This document shows positions 1 through 6,231 of a stretch of 8,764 bases of DNA, one piece after another. The number at the start of each line of letters is the position of its first letter. Position 1 is the stretch's first letter. Source of the DNA: Lachnospiraceae bacterium (GTDB lineage Bacteria; Bacillota; Clostridia; Lachnospirales; Lachnospiraceae); the NCBI GenBank assembly GCA_900755865.1, contig CAAEHZ010000132.1:1-8764 (forward strand). Direction: 5' to 3'. Below the pieces are notes generated by a model, which was given only the letters and a program-made list of their open reading frames with translations, had not been told where the DNA came from and did not search any database. The position numbers were made by a program, and so were the translations under genes.

Positions 1-1
1 A

Positions 2-142
2 AATGTGGCGCTGGGAGGCTTCTGCGTAAGCCGGAGGGGAGAAAATCTCCCGGCAGGAGAATACGAAATTGCTCTTTTGGCAGTGCATAAAGTAACCCGC
101 GGGAAGCTTTGGAATACAACGGGAAAAGAGCTGGTAAAGTAA
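2..142 (+). CDS. C-terminal end of an unidentified protein (5' end outside window)
   Basis: Reading from base 2, 46 codons stay open and end at TAA 140-142. The tail ends in KVTRGKLWNTTGKELVK. It contains the pattern LPAGEYEIALLAV, alternating polar and hydrophobic residues after a Pro-Ala-Gly turn. That suggests the last strands of a beta-sandwich, as found at the C-termini of some surface-glycan and membrane proteins. This is a guess from pattern only, and I do not recognise the family. The stop lies 12 bases before the longest possible start of the next gene on the same strand, so the two are probably co-transcribed. The other two frames hold no comparable continuation: one closes at TAA 88-90. 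Confidence is good that this is coding and low for any function. Confidence 0.6.
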   Translation, partial: NVALGGFCVSRRGENLPAGEYEIALLAVHKVTRGKLWNTTGKELVK

Positions 143-154
143 CCACATGCGCAA

Positions 155-2254
155 ATGGATGGCTGTGGAATGGAGATTAGTGTGAGCGATACAAACAGAA
201 ATGATGCGGACAGGGATGGTGCGGATATGGATTATCGGGAAGCTTATGAGAGAGAACATGAAAAGTGCGCGGATTTGGCAGATAAAATCGTAGTACTGGA
301 ATCGGAAAAAGAGGATTTGCAGTTCAAGCTGGACAGAATAAAGAAAAATAAGCTCTGGAAGGCTACCGGTCCCGCCAGAAGTGTAATCCACTTTTTCGGC
401 AGACAAAGGGAAAGATTGTCCCATTGCGGCGGACCGAAGGATGTCCTGCGTAAAATTGCCAATAAAAAGCAGCAGAAGAGCGTTATGGAATCCTACGGAA
501 CAGGCAGTTTTCCTGACGAAGAAAGAAGAAAAGCGGAGAGGGAAACCGTATTCCACAATATGGTAAAAATAAGTATTTTGGTGCCGCTCTGGAACAATAA
601 GCGGGAATTTCAGATTCAGATGCTGGATTCCGTGATGAACCAGACCTATGAAAACTGGGAGCTTTGTCTGGCAGACGGTTCGGACGAAGAGCATGCCTAT
701 ATCGGGGAAATCTGTCAGGAGTATGTAAAGAAGTCCGGCGGAAGAATCGTGTACCGCCATCTGGACCATAATGGCGGAATTTCCTATAATACCAATGAAT
801 GTTTTAAGCTGGCAACCGGGGAATACATCGGGCTTTTTGACCAGGACGATATTCTGCATCCTTCTGTTTTGTTTGAGTATGTGAAGGCAATCAATGAACA
901 GGGAGCGGATTATCTGTACTGTGATGAAACCACCTTTCAGGACAATAATCTGAATAAGATGCTTACCATGCACTTTAAGCCGGACTATGCCCCGGACAAT
1001 CTGCGTGCCAACAATTATATCTGCCATTTCAGCGTCTTTTCCAGAAAACTTCTGGAGCAGGAGGCGCTTTTCAGACCGGAATTTGACGGTGCTCAGGATC
1101 ATGATATGATTCTGCGGCTGACAGACCGGGCAGAGAAGATTGTGCATATTCCCAGACTGATGTATTACTGGCGGAGCCATTCCGGCAGTACGGCGGCGGG
1201 AATTGATGCGAAGCCCTATGCCATTGAAGCGGCGAAGGGAGCCATTGCCGCACATTTGAAAAAGCATGGCTTCCAGCATTTCCAGATTACCAGTACGCGG
1301 GCATGCGCAACGATTTTCCGAATTCGTTATCAGATTATCGGGAACCCGAAAATTTCTATTTTGATACCGAATAAGGACCATGTGGAGGATTTGAAGCGCT
1401 GCATTACTTCTATTAAGAACCGCAGCACATGGGAAAATTACGAAATTATTGTGATTGAAAATAACAGTACAACCCCGGAAATTAAGGATTATTATTCCCA
1501 GCTTCTGGGAAGCTCCTATGAAGAGGGCAGGAAAAATGTGACGGTATGCGGACATGACGGAGGCATCCGTAAGAGTGAGGACGGAAGGGTATGCGTTGTC
1601 ACTTATCATGGAGATTTTAACTATTCCGCCATCAATAATCTGGGAGAGTCTTATGCCGGCGGGGATTATGTACTCCTTCTGAATAATGATACAGAGGTGA
1701 TTACAGCGAACTGGATGGAAGAACTTCTGATGTATGCCCAGAGGGAAGATGTGGGGGCAGTGGGCGGAAAGCTTTATTATGGGGATAAAACGATTCAGCA
1801 TGCCGGCGTGGTAATCGGGCTGGGAGCCCACAGAACCGCAGGGCATACCCATTATCGTGTGCCGGTGCAGAATCTGGGATATATGGGAAGACTTTGCTAT
1901 GTACAGGATGTTTCCGCGGTGACAGGAGCCTGCCTTATGGTAAAAAGAAGCCTTTACGAGGAAGTGGGAGGACTGGAAGAGGGCTTTGCCGTTTCCTTAA
2001 ATGATGTGGATTTCTGCCTGAAGCTGCGTCAGAAGGGGCTGTTGAACGTATTTACGCCCTTTGCGGAGCTGTATCATTATGAATCCATATCCAGAGGGCT
2101 GGATACGGAGGGAGAGAGGGCTGAGCGCTATAACAGGGAATCCGAGAAGTTCCGCACAAAATGGAAGAAGGAGCTTGAGGCAGGGGACCCTTATTATAAT
2201 CCCAATTTCTCACTGGACAGAAGCGATTTTTCCTTAAAGCGGAATGAGCAGTAA
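155..2254 (+). CDS. Tandem-domain family 2 glycosyltransferase (two GT-A domains, N-terminal coiled coil)
   Basis: Predicted cytoplasmic enzyme transferring sugars from nucleotide sugars to a growing surface glycan. Numbering is from ATG 155. Residues about 28-66 are charged heptad-like coiled coil ending in the KNKLWKATGPAR type of motif common before such domains. GT-A domain 1 spans about 138-345: ISILVPLWNN, the metal/nucleotide motif FDQDD (228-232), CDET (256-259), AQDHD with a likely catalytic acid/base Asp (313-317), and YYWRSH (337-342). Domain 2 spans about 398-645: ISILIPNKDH, FNYSAINN, LLNNDTEV (508-515), TGACLMV (590-596), NDVDF (616-620) and YHYES. Two complete domains suggest two successive transfers, but donor and linkage cannot be read. 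The start is uncertain. ATG 155 is the longest option and has no good ribosome site. GTG 182 has GGAGA at 172-176, 5 bases upstream. ATG 227 (MDYREAY) looks like the usual family N-terminus. Relatives include RgpF/WsaE-like multi-domain enzymes (family knowledge). Confidence 0.9.
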   Translation: MDGCGMEISVSDTNRNDADRDGADMDYREAYEREHEKCADLADKIVVLESEKEDLQFKLDRIKKNKLWKATGPARSVIHFFGRQRERLSHCGGPKDVLRKIANKKQQKSVMESYGTGSFPDEERRKAERETVFHNMVKISILVPLWNNKREFQIQMLDSVMNQTYENWELCLADGSDEEHAYIGEICQEYVKKSGGRIVYRHLDHNGGISYNTNECFKLATGEYIGLFDQDDILHPSVLFEYVKAINEQGADYLYCDETTFQDNNLNKMLTMHFKPDYAPDNLRANNYICHFSVFSRKLLEQEALFRPEFDGAQDHDMILRLTDRAEKIVHIPRLMYYWRSHSGSTAAGIDAKPYAIEAAKGAIAAHLKKHGFQHFQITSTRACATIFRIRYQIIGNPKISILIPNKDHVEDLKRCITSIKNRSTWENYEIIVIENNSTTPEIKDYYSQLLGSSYEEGRKNVTVCGHDGGIRKSEDGRVCVVTYHGDFNYSAINNLGESYAGGDYVLLLNNDTEVITANWMEELLMYAQREDVGAVGGKLYYGDKTIQHAGVVIGLGAHRTAGHTHYRVPVQNLGYMGRLCYVQDVSAVTGACLMVKRSLYEEVGGLEEGFAVSLNDVDFCLKLRQKGLLNVFTPFAELYHYESISRGLDTEGERAERYNRESEKFRTKWKKELEAGDPYYNPNFSLDRSDFSLKRNEQ
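157..176 (+). repeat. Shared leader block, copy 1
   Basis: The 20 bases GGATGSCTGTGGAATGGAGA (S = G here) recur at 2276-2295 with C in place of S, a 19/20 match, with weaker similarity on both sides. Copy 1 ends in GGAGA, which can act as a Shine-Dalgarno sequence for GTG 182 with 5-base spacing. If so, this block is untranslated leader and not codons 1-7 of the glycosyltransferase. Both copies sit just before the conserved coding part of a gene. Confidence 0.6.
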
Positions 2255-2275
2255 CTTTTTAAAACCTCGACAAAA

Positions 2276-2295
2276 GGATGCCTGTGGAATGGAGA
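2276..2295 (+). repeat. Shared leader block, copy 2 (ribosome binding region of the membrane protein)
   Basis: This is the second copy of the 20-base block at 157-176, here in the 53-base gap between the tandem glycosyltransferase and the membrane-protein gene. Its end, GGAGAG (2291-2296), is the only purine-rich ribosome site before ATG 2308. The spacing of 11 bases is slightly long. The copies lie 2119 bases apart, and I found no third copy before the other genes. Confidence 0.6.
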
Positions 2296-2307
2296 GTAAC
2301 GTAGAAG

Positions 2308-4317
2308 ATGGAATTTCATTACAGGGAAACAGATTACAAATCGGAAGAGAACGCGACAAAGGGAAAAAGAGCGTTGGGAAAGCGGGAAGAGCTGATTCTT
2401 TGCGGACTGACGGCGTTTGCAGGTACTTATGGGATTTCTTACCTGATGAATATGCGGGAAAGCAGTATGTTTTCCTTCAGTGTGCTGACTATTCTTCTCT
2501 TTGTGGCAATTTTTCTGCTGCTGGTGAAATTTCAGGAGAGAATGGAGCTGTTTGCTGACAGAAAGCAGCGGAAAAGAAGAGCAAGGTATGTATTTTTTGT
2601 CAGCTTTATTTTTGCCCTGACCATGGTGATGGGGTATCAGCTTCAATGGCTGGGCTATACAGAGGGAGGGCTTCGGGGCAGAGGTCTGATTCTGATTCGC
2701 AGCCTTTGTATTTCTGTGGCGGCAATGCCTCTTGTGGAACTGCTTTTTGCTTTCTGGGAATATCTGGGCAGCAGGGGAGCAGACGGAACCGGGACGGCGG
2801 GTATGAGCGCAGGAACGGGAAGAACCGGGACGGCAGGGGAGAATGCAGGAGCAGGCAGGAACGAGGCAGCAGGAAAGAAGCTGTGGAAGTATTTTGCAGG
2901 CTGCTTTGGCGGTATCTGGCTTTGCTGGATTCCGGTATGGCTTGCCTATTACCCTGTGATTATGTCTTATGATTTTCACAGACAGTCTGTGGAGGTGGTA
3001 AATTCCTTTTCTGTTTTCAGCACCTCTCAGCCGCTGGTGCATACACTGCTTATCTGGTGTTTCAGACAGCTTGGACTGAAAATCGGTTCCTTCCAGATTG
3101 CTTTCGCCCTGTTTGCCCTGTTTCAGCAGATGTTTCTGGCGGCAGCGCTGGGATATTCCTGCGTGATGATTTACAGGATTTGCAAGAAACGCTGGGTGAT
3201 GATTGGTACAGCGTTGTTTTTCGGATTGTTTCCACTGATTTCCATATTTGCCTGCTGTACTACAAAGGATGTGCTGTTCAGTGCGTTCTTCCTGTTTTTC
3301 CTGTTGTTTTTATTGGAAAGGTTTGTGTTCTGTCAGGAAAAGAACAGAAGAAAGCTGGATGTGCTGGTTATTCTAAGCGGTGTTTTGATGGTGCTGTTCA
3401 GGGGGAATGCCTGGTATGCGCTGCTTCCCTTTGTGCTGCTTCTGCCTTTCTTTTGTGAAAGAAGGGAAAAATACCGGATTTTGATGACGGGAGTGGTATT
3501 GCTGCTTCTGGGAAAGGGCGCACTTGCGGGAATCCAGGTGGTGCTTGGCGCGGGCAGCGCTGCGGAAACGGAAAAGTATGGTGCCATGATACAGTGTATG
3601 GCGAGAGTGGCGCATATTCACGGTGCAGCCATGCCGGAGGAAACCAGAGAATTATTGAAGCTGTACATTCCGGAGGAGTGCTGGGATGGATATAATCCGG
3701 CAATCGTTGATGGCATCAAAACTGCAATATGCCAGAGAGAAGGTTATTTGCCCAGGTGGGAGAACACCACGGGAATGTTGTCTGCGTGGCTTCGGATTGG
3801 TATAAAATATCCCAATGAATACCTGGATGCCCTGCTGGAGGTAACGAGAGGCTACTGGTTCTGGGATGACACTTCCCATGCGGAAATGCTGGGAATCGGG
3901 CTGGAGGAGAGAATGGGAATTCTCTATACCTACAACAGCTATGAGGAAGTGGCGTTTGACGGCCAGCTTCAGCATATTTCAAAATTCCCCTGGCTGGAGG
4001 AAAAGCTGGAGGAAATTGTCAGCGACAACAGCTACTATAAATATCCGGTGATTTCCAATCTTTTTGAGCCGGCATTCTGGGCATGGGCATTGCTTTTGCT
4101 GGTGGTGTTCTGCCTTTATGATAAAAAATATCGAAAACTGAAAATTTTACTGTATCCCCTTTGCTATTTCGCAACCCTGCTGATAGGGCCGACAGCAATT
4201 ATCCGTTATATTTATCCGATATTGTTTTCTGTTCCGGTACTGTTTATCTATGTCAGGTACGGGAAAGAAAGTCAGGCGGAAAGGGGTAGAATATTTCAGC
4301 TTCCTGTGGTAAAATAA
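2308..4317 (+). CDS. Polytopic membrane protein, DUF6020-like / probable GT-C-fold glycosyltransferase
   Basis: Integral membrane protein of 669 residues. Hydrophobic segments lie near residues 30-48, 55-73, 94-111, 126-153, 195-217, 243-256, 263-290, 297-317, 323-342, 353-382 and 391-413. A soluble region of about 160 residues follows, then two or three C-terminal segments (about 585-650). The Arg/Lys-rich stretch RKQRKRRAR (85-93) suggests a cytoplasmic loop. The order AYYPVIMSYD, STSQPLVHTLL, IQCMARV, IPEECWDGYNP and GPTAIIRYIYP matches my memory of the DUF6020 family. An acidic residue in the loop after an early membrane segment (SYDFHRQ, about 220-226) is also typical of GT-C enzymes, which take sugars from polyprenyl-phosphate carriers. 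The role is inferred: sugar decoration or transfer at the outer face of the membrane. A Gly/Ala/Thr-rich insert (about 154-190) contains a tandem DNA repeat and is probably a dispensable loop. ATG 2308 is the first in-frame start, with GGAGAG upstream. Orientation and spacing fit the operon. Confidence 0.75.
   Translation: MEFHYRETDYKSEENATKGKRALGKREELILCGLTAFAGTYGISYLMNMRESSMFSFSVLTILLFVAIFLLLVKFQERMELFADRKQRKRRARYVFFVSFIFALTMVMGYQLQWLGYTEGGLRGRGLILIRSLCISVAAMPLVELLFAFWEYLGSRGADGTGTAGMSAGTGRTGTAGENAGAGRNEAAGKKLWKYFAGCFGGIWLCWIPVWLAYYPVIMSYDFHRQSVEVVNSFSVFSTSQPLVHTLLIWCFRQLGLKIGSFQIAFALFALFQQMFLAAALGYSCVMIYRICKKRWVMIGTALFFGLFPLISIFACCTTKDVLFSAFFLFFLLFLLERFVFCQEKNRRKLDVLVILSGVLMVLFRGNAWYALLPFVLLLPFFCERREKYRILMTGVVLLLLGKGALAGIQVVLGAGSAAETEKYGAMIQCMARVAHIHGAAMPEETRELLKLYIPEECWDGYNPAIVDGIKTAICQREGYLPRWENTTGMLSAWLRIGIKYPNEYLDALLEVTRGYWFWDDTSHAEMLGIGLEERMGILYTYNSYEEVAFDGQLQHISKFPWLEEKLEEIVSDNSYYKYPVISNLFEPAFWAWALLLLVVFCLYDKKYRKLKILLYPLCYFATLLIGPTAIIRYIYPILFSVPVLFIYVRYGKESQAERGRIFQLPVVK
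2785..2856 (+). repeat. Two imperfect 36-bp tandem repeats within a Gly/Ala/Thr-rich coding segment
   Basis: Units 2785-2820 and 2821-2856 match at 26 of 36 positions, sharing the core GAACCGGGACGGC. A decayed third partial unit follows from 2857. The unit length is a multiple of three, so the frame is kept. The encoded peptides are GTGTAGMSAGTG and RTGTAGENAGAG. The segment lies between two predicted membrane helices of the DUF6020-like protein and contains no family motif, so it looks like slippage-derived expansion of a loop. Confidence 0.7.
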
Positions 4318-4333
4318 GCCTGTATCAGGAAGC
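4299..4333 (+). promoter_or_regulatory. Inverted repeat at the membrane protein / phosphoglucomutase junction
   Basis: GCTTCCTG (4299-4306) and CAGGAAGC (4326-4333) are perfect 8-bp complements with a 19-base loop that contains the upstream TAA (4315-4317). Three A-U pairs could extend the outer end after a small internal loop (TTT 4294-4296 with AAA 4335-4337). No T-run follows, so it is not a standard intrinsic terminator. It may be an mRNA-stability or processing hairpin, or chance. Confidence 0.35.
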
Positions 4334-4360
4334 GAAAATGGGCGCTGACCGGCGCGGAAA

Positions 4361-4365
4361 AGAGG
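4361..4365 (+). promoter_or_regulatory. Ribosome binding site deciding the phosphoglucomutase start
   Basis: AGAGG lies 8 bases before ATG 4374. This start gives an N-terminus (MGYMEEFNFWL) of the usual family length. A competing upstream ATG at 4338, preceded by AGGA, would add 12 residues unlike the family. Confidence 0.55.
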
Positions 4366-4373
4366 TAGAGAGA

Positions 4374-6095
4374 ATGGGCTATATGGAGGAGTTTAATTTC
4401 TGGCTGCAGGATGACTATTTCGATGGGGATACCAAGAAAGAGTTATTGGCAATCCGCAATAATAAAGGAGAAATTGAAGAGCGTTTTTATAAAGAACTGG
4501 AATTTGGTACCGGAGGTTTGAGAGGTGTTATTGGCGCCGGAACCAACCGTATGAATATTTACACGGTACGGAAGGCAACGCAGGGACTGGCAAATTATAT
4601 TATCAAGCAGGGCACCCAGAAGCAGGGTGTGGCAATCGCCTATGATTCCAGAAGAATGTCCCCGGAATTTGCTGATGTGGCAGGACTTTGCCTGGCAGCA
4701 AACGGTATCAAGGCATATGTGTTTGAATCCTTAAGACCTACACCGGAGCTGTCCTTTGCACTGCGTACATTAGGCTGCACTGCAGGAATCGTTGTTACCG
4801 CCAGCCATAACCCGCCGGAATACAACGGATATAAGGTATACTGGGAGGACGGCGCTCAGGTAACAGCCCCCAGAGATAAGGAAATTATCGGAGAAGTAAA
4901 GGCAATTACAGATTTCCACAGCTGCAAGACCATGGAGAAGAAGGATGCCATTGCAGCAGGGCTTTATGAAGTCATCGGCAGGGAAATCGATGATAAGTAC
5001 ATGGTAGAACTGAAAAAGCAGATTATCCATCCGGATGTTATCAGGGAGATGGCAGAGGATATTACGATTGTTTATACCCCTCTCTGCGGTACGGGAAATC
5101 TGCCGGTAAGACGTGTCCTTTCCGAGCTTGGCTTTAAGAAAGTTTATGTAGTACCGGAGCAGGAAAATCCCGACCCGAACTTCACAACGCTGGATTATCC
5201 CAATCCTGAGGACCCGAAGGCATTTACCTATGCGCTGCGTCTGGCAAAGGAGAAGGATGCGGATATCGTTCTGGCAACAGACCCGGATGCAGACAGGCTG
5301 GGTGTTTATGCAAAGGATACCAAAACAGGAGAGTATGTTTCCTTTACCGGAAATATGTCCGGTATGTTGATTGCGGAGTACATTCTGCGTGAGAAAACGG
5401 CAACCGGAACCATGCCGGAAAATCCTGCACTTGTAACAACTATTGTTACAACAAATATGACAAGACCGATTACGGAAGCCTATGGCGTTAAGCTGATTGA
5501 GGTGCTGACCGGATTTAAGTATATCGGAGAGCAGATTAAGTTCTTTGAGCAGACAGGAAGCAACCACTATGTATTTGGCCTGGAGGAGAGCTACGGCTGT
5601 CTTGCCGGTACACATGCAAGAGATAAGGATGCCCTTGTTGCGGTTATGTGTCTGTGTGAGGTGGCTGCTTACTGTAAGAAGCATGGAAAGACCCTGTGGG
5701 ATATGATGCTGGATGTCTATGAGAAGTACGGTTATTACAAGGAGAGCCAGTATACCATTACCATGAAGGGAATTGACGGAGCAAGACAGATTGCAGAAAT
5801 CATGGATAAGCTGCGCCAGAATCCGCCCAAGGCATTTGGCAGCAGAAAGGTACTGAAGTTCAGAGATTACGAAACTGACAGAATTGTGGATATGGAAACC
5901 GGTGCAGAAACAAAGACAGGTCTGCCGAAATCCAATGTTCTGTACTTTGAACTGCCGGATGACGAATGGTGCTGTGCCCGTCCCTCCGGTACAGAGCCAA
6001 AGATTAAGTTCTACATGGGCGTGAAGGGCAAGAGCCTTGAGGATGCAAAGAAGCAGCTTGAGCAGTTGACAGAGGATGTGAAGGCAGAGTTGTAA
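4374..6095 (+). CDS. pgcA: Alpha-phosphoglucomutase (phosphohexomutase superfamily)
   Basis: Cytoplasmic enzyme interconverting glucose-1-phosphate and glucose-6-phosphate through a phosphoserine and a bound divalent metal. Glucose-1-phosphate is the precursor for UDP-glucose and dTDP-sugars. From ATG 4374 the product is 573 residues, close to the usual length of Bacillus PgcA-type enzymes, and its motifs match them in order. These are FGTGGLRG with GAGTNRMN near the N-terminus, TASHNPPEYNGYK with the phosphorylated Ser near 144, DPDADRLG with metal ligands Asp 303/305/307, TGFKYIGE, the sugar-binding GLEESYG (402-408), and the phosphate-binding RPSGTEPK (536-543). No key residue is missing. 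ATG 4338 is an alternative start. The gene sits between glycosyltransferase genes in the same direction, which suggests it supplies the activated sugar for this glycan. A phosphomannomutase side activity is possible, but the sequence resembles the glucose enzyme most. Confidence 0.95.
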   Translation: MGYMEEFNFWLQDDYFDGDTKKELLAIRNNKGEIEERFYKELEFGTGGLRGVIGAGTNRMNIYTVRKATQGLANYIIKQGTQKQGVAIAYDSRRMSPEFADVAGLCLAANGIKAYVFESLRPTPELSFALRTLGCTAGIVVTASHNPPEYNGYKVYWEDGAQVTAPRDKEIIGEVKAITDFHSCKTMEKKDAIAAGLYEVIGREIDDKYMVELKKQIIHPDVIREMAEDITIVYTPLCGTGNLPVRRVLSELGFKKVYVVPEQENPDPNFTTLDYPNPEDPKAFTYALRLAKEKDADIVLATDPDADRLGVYAKDTKTGEYVSFTGNMSGMLIAEYILREKTATGTMPENPALVTTIVTTNMTRPITEAYGVKLIEVLTGFKYIGEQIKFFEQTGSNHYVFGLEESYGCLAGTHARDKDALVAVMCLCEVAAYCKKHGKTLWDMMLDVYEKYGYYKESQYTITMKGIDGARQIAEIMDKLRQNPPKAFGSRKVLKFRDYETDRIVDMETGAETKTGLPKSNVLYFELPDDEWCCARPSGTEPKIKFYMGVKGKSLEDAKKQLEQLTEDVKAEL

Positions 6096-6154
6096 AGCGT
6101 TCGAGCAGAAGGCAGTTTTCCATGGCACTGAATAGTTACAATTGAGAATAGAAA

Positions 6155-6224
6155 GGAGATTCCCTGCCGGGTGGGCAGCGCGCGGTGTTAAGTGCCGCAG
6201 GCTGCGGTCTGGCAGGGAGTTTTC
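6155..6224 (+). promoter_or_regulatory. Large nested hairpin over the ribosome binding region of the next glycosyltransferase
   Basis: The outer stem pairs 6155-6168 with 6211-6224: 14 consecutive pairs including the perfect TCCCTGCC/GGCAGGGA and a few G-U pairs. Inside it, GCAGC (6175-6179) pairs with GCTGC (6201-6205). Within that, GCGG (6182-6185) pairs with CCGC (6195-6198), extendable by two G-U pairs to a 5-base TTAAG loop. The 5' arm begins in a perfect ribosome-site-like AAAGGAG (6152-6158) that has no ATG, GTG or TTG at useful distance in the gene's frame. The 3' arm contains AGGGAG (6214-6219), the only candidate site for ATG 6232. Folding would hide both, so a translational control role is plausible. 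It could also be a simple mRNA-stability hairpin. Confidence 0.5.
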
Positions 6225-6231
6225 GGTATTT

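Noticed and set aside
37..51. Inverted repeat GGGAGA-AAA-TCTCCC
   Set aside because: It lies within the coding end of the first partial gene, has only 6 pairs and is not followed by a T-run. Probably chance.
96..103. Palindrome CCCGCGGG
   Set aside because: A single 8-bp palindrome in coding sequence with no partner site and nothing around it to suggest an operator.
2244..2558. 104-codon + strand frame overlapping the membrane-protein start
   Set aside because: It is out of frame with the membrane protein and overlaps both neighbours. It contains the shared leader block, but the amino acid likeness to the first gene's N-terminus comes from that DNA repeat, not from a gene.
2646..2972. 108-codon + strand frame within the membrane protein
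   Set aside because: It is Gly/Arg/Ser-rich, caused by the tandem repeat being read in another frame.
2194..3042. 282-codon open frame on the - strand
   Set aside because: It spans a gene end, an intergenic gap and the start of the membrane protein in antisense. The composition is Ser/His/Pro/Lys-rich without motifs.
4770..6128. 452-codon open frame on the - strand
   Set aside because: It lies antisense to the phosphoglucomutase, whose motifs are complete. The translation is Cys/His/Leu-rich with no recognisable motif, as expected from a codon-biased gene read backwards.
6171..6191. Six-codon GTG frame that could be a leader peptide inside the hairpin
   Set aside because: It is too short to support, its spacing from AAAGGAG is long, and its codons show no attenuation-type pattern such as a run of one amino acid.
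6142..6231. TTG-initiated 30-residue extension of the second glycosyltransferase
   Set aside because: There is no ribosome site before TTG 6142, the residues are unlike family N-termini, and the DNA has strong hairpin structure. ATG 6232 is preferred.
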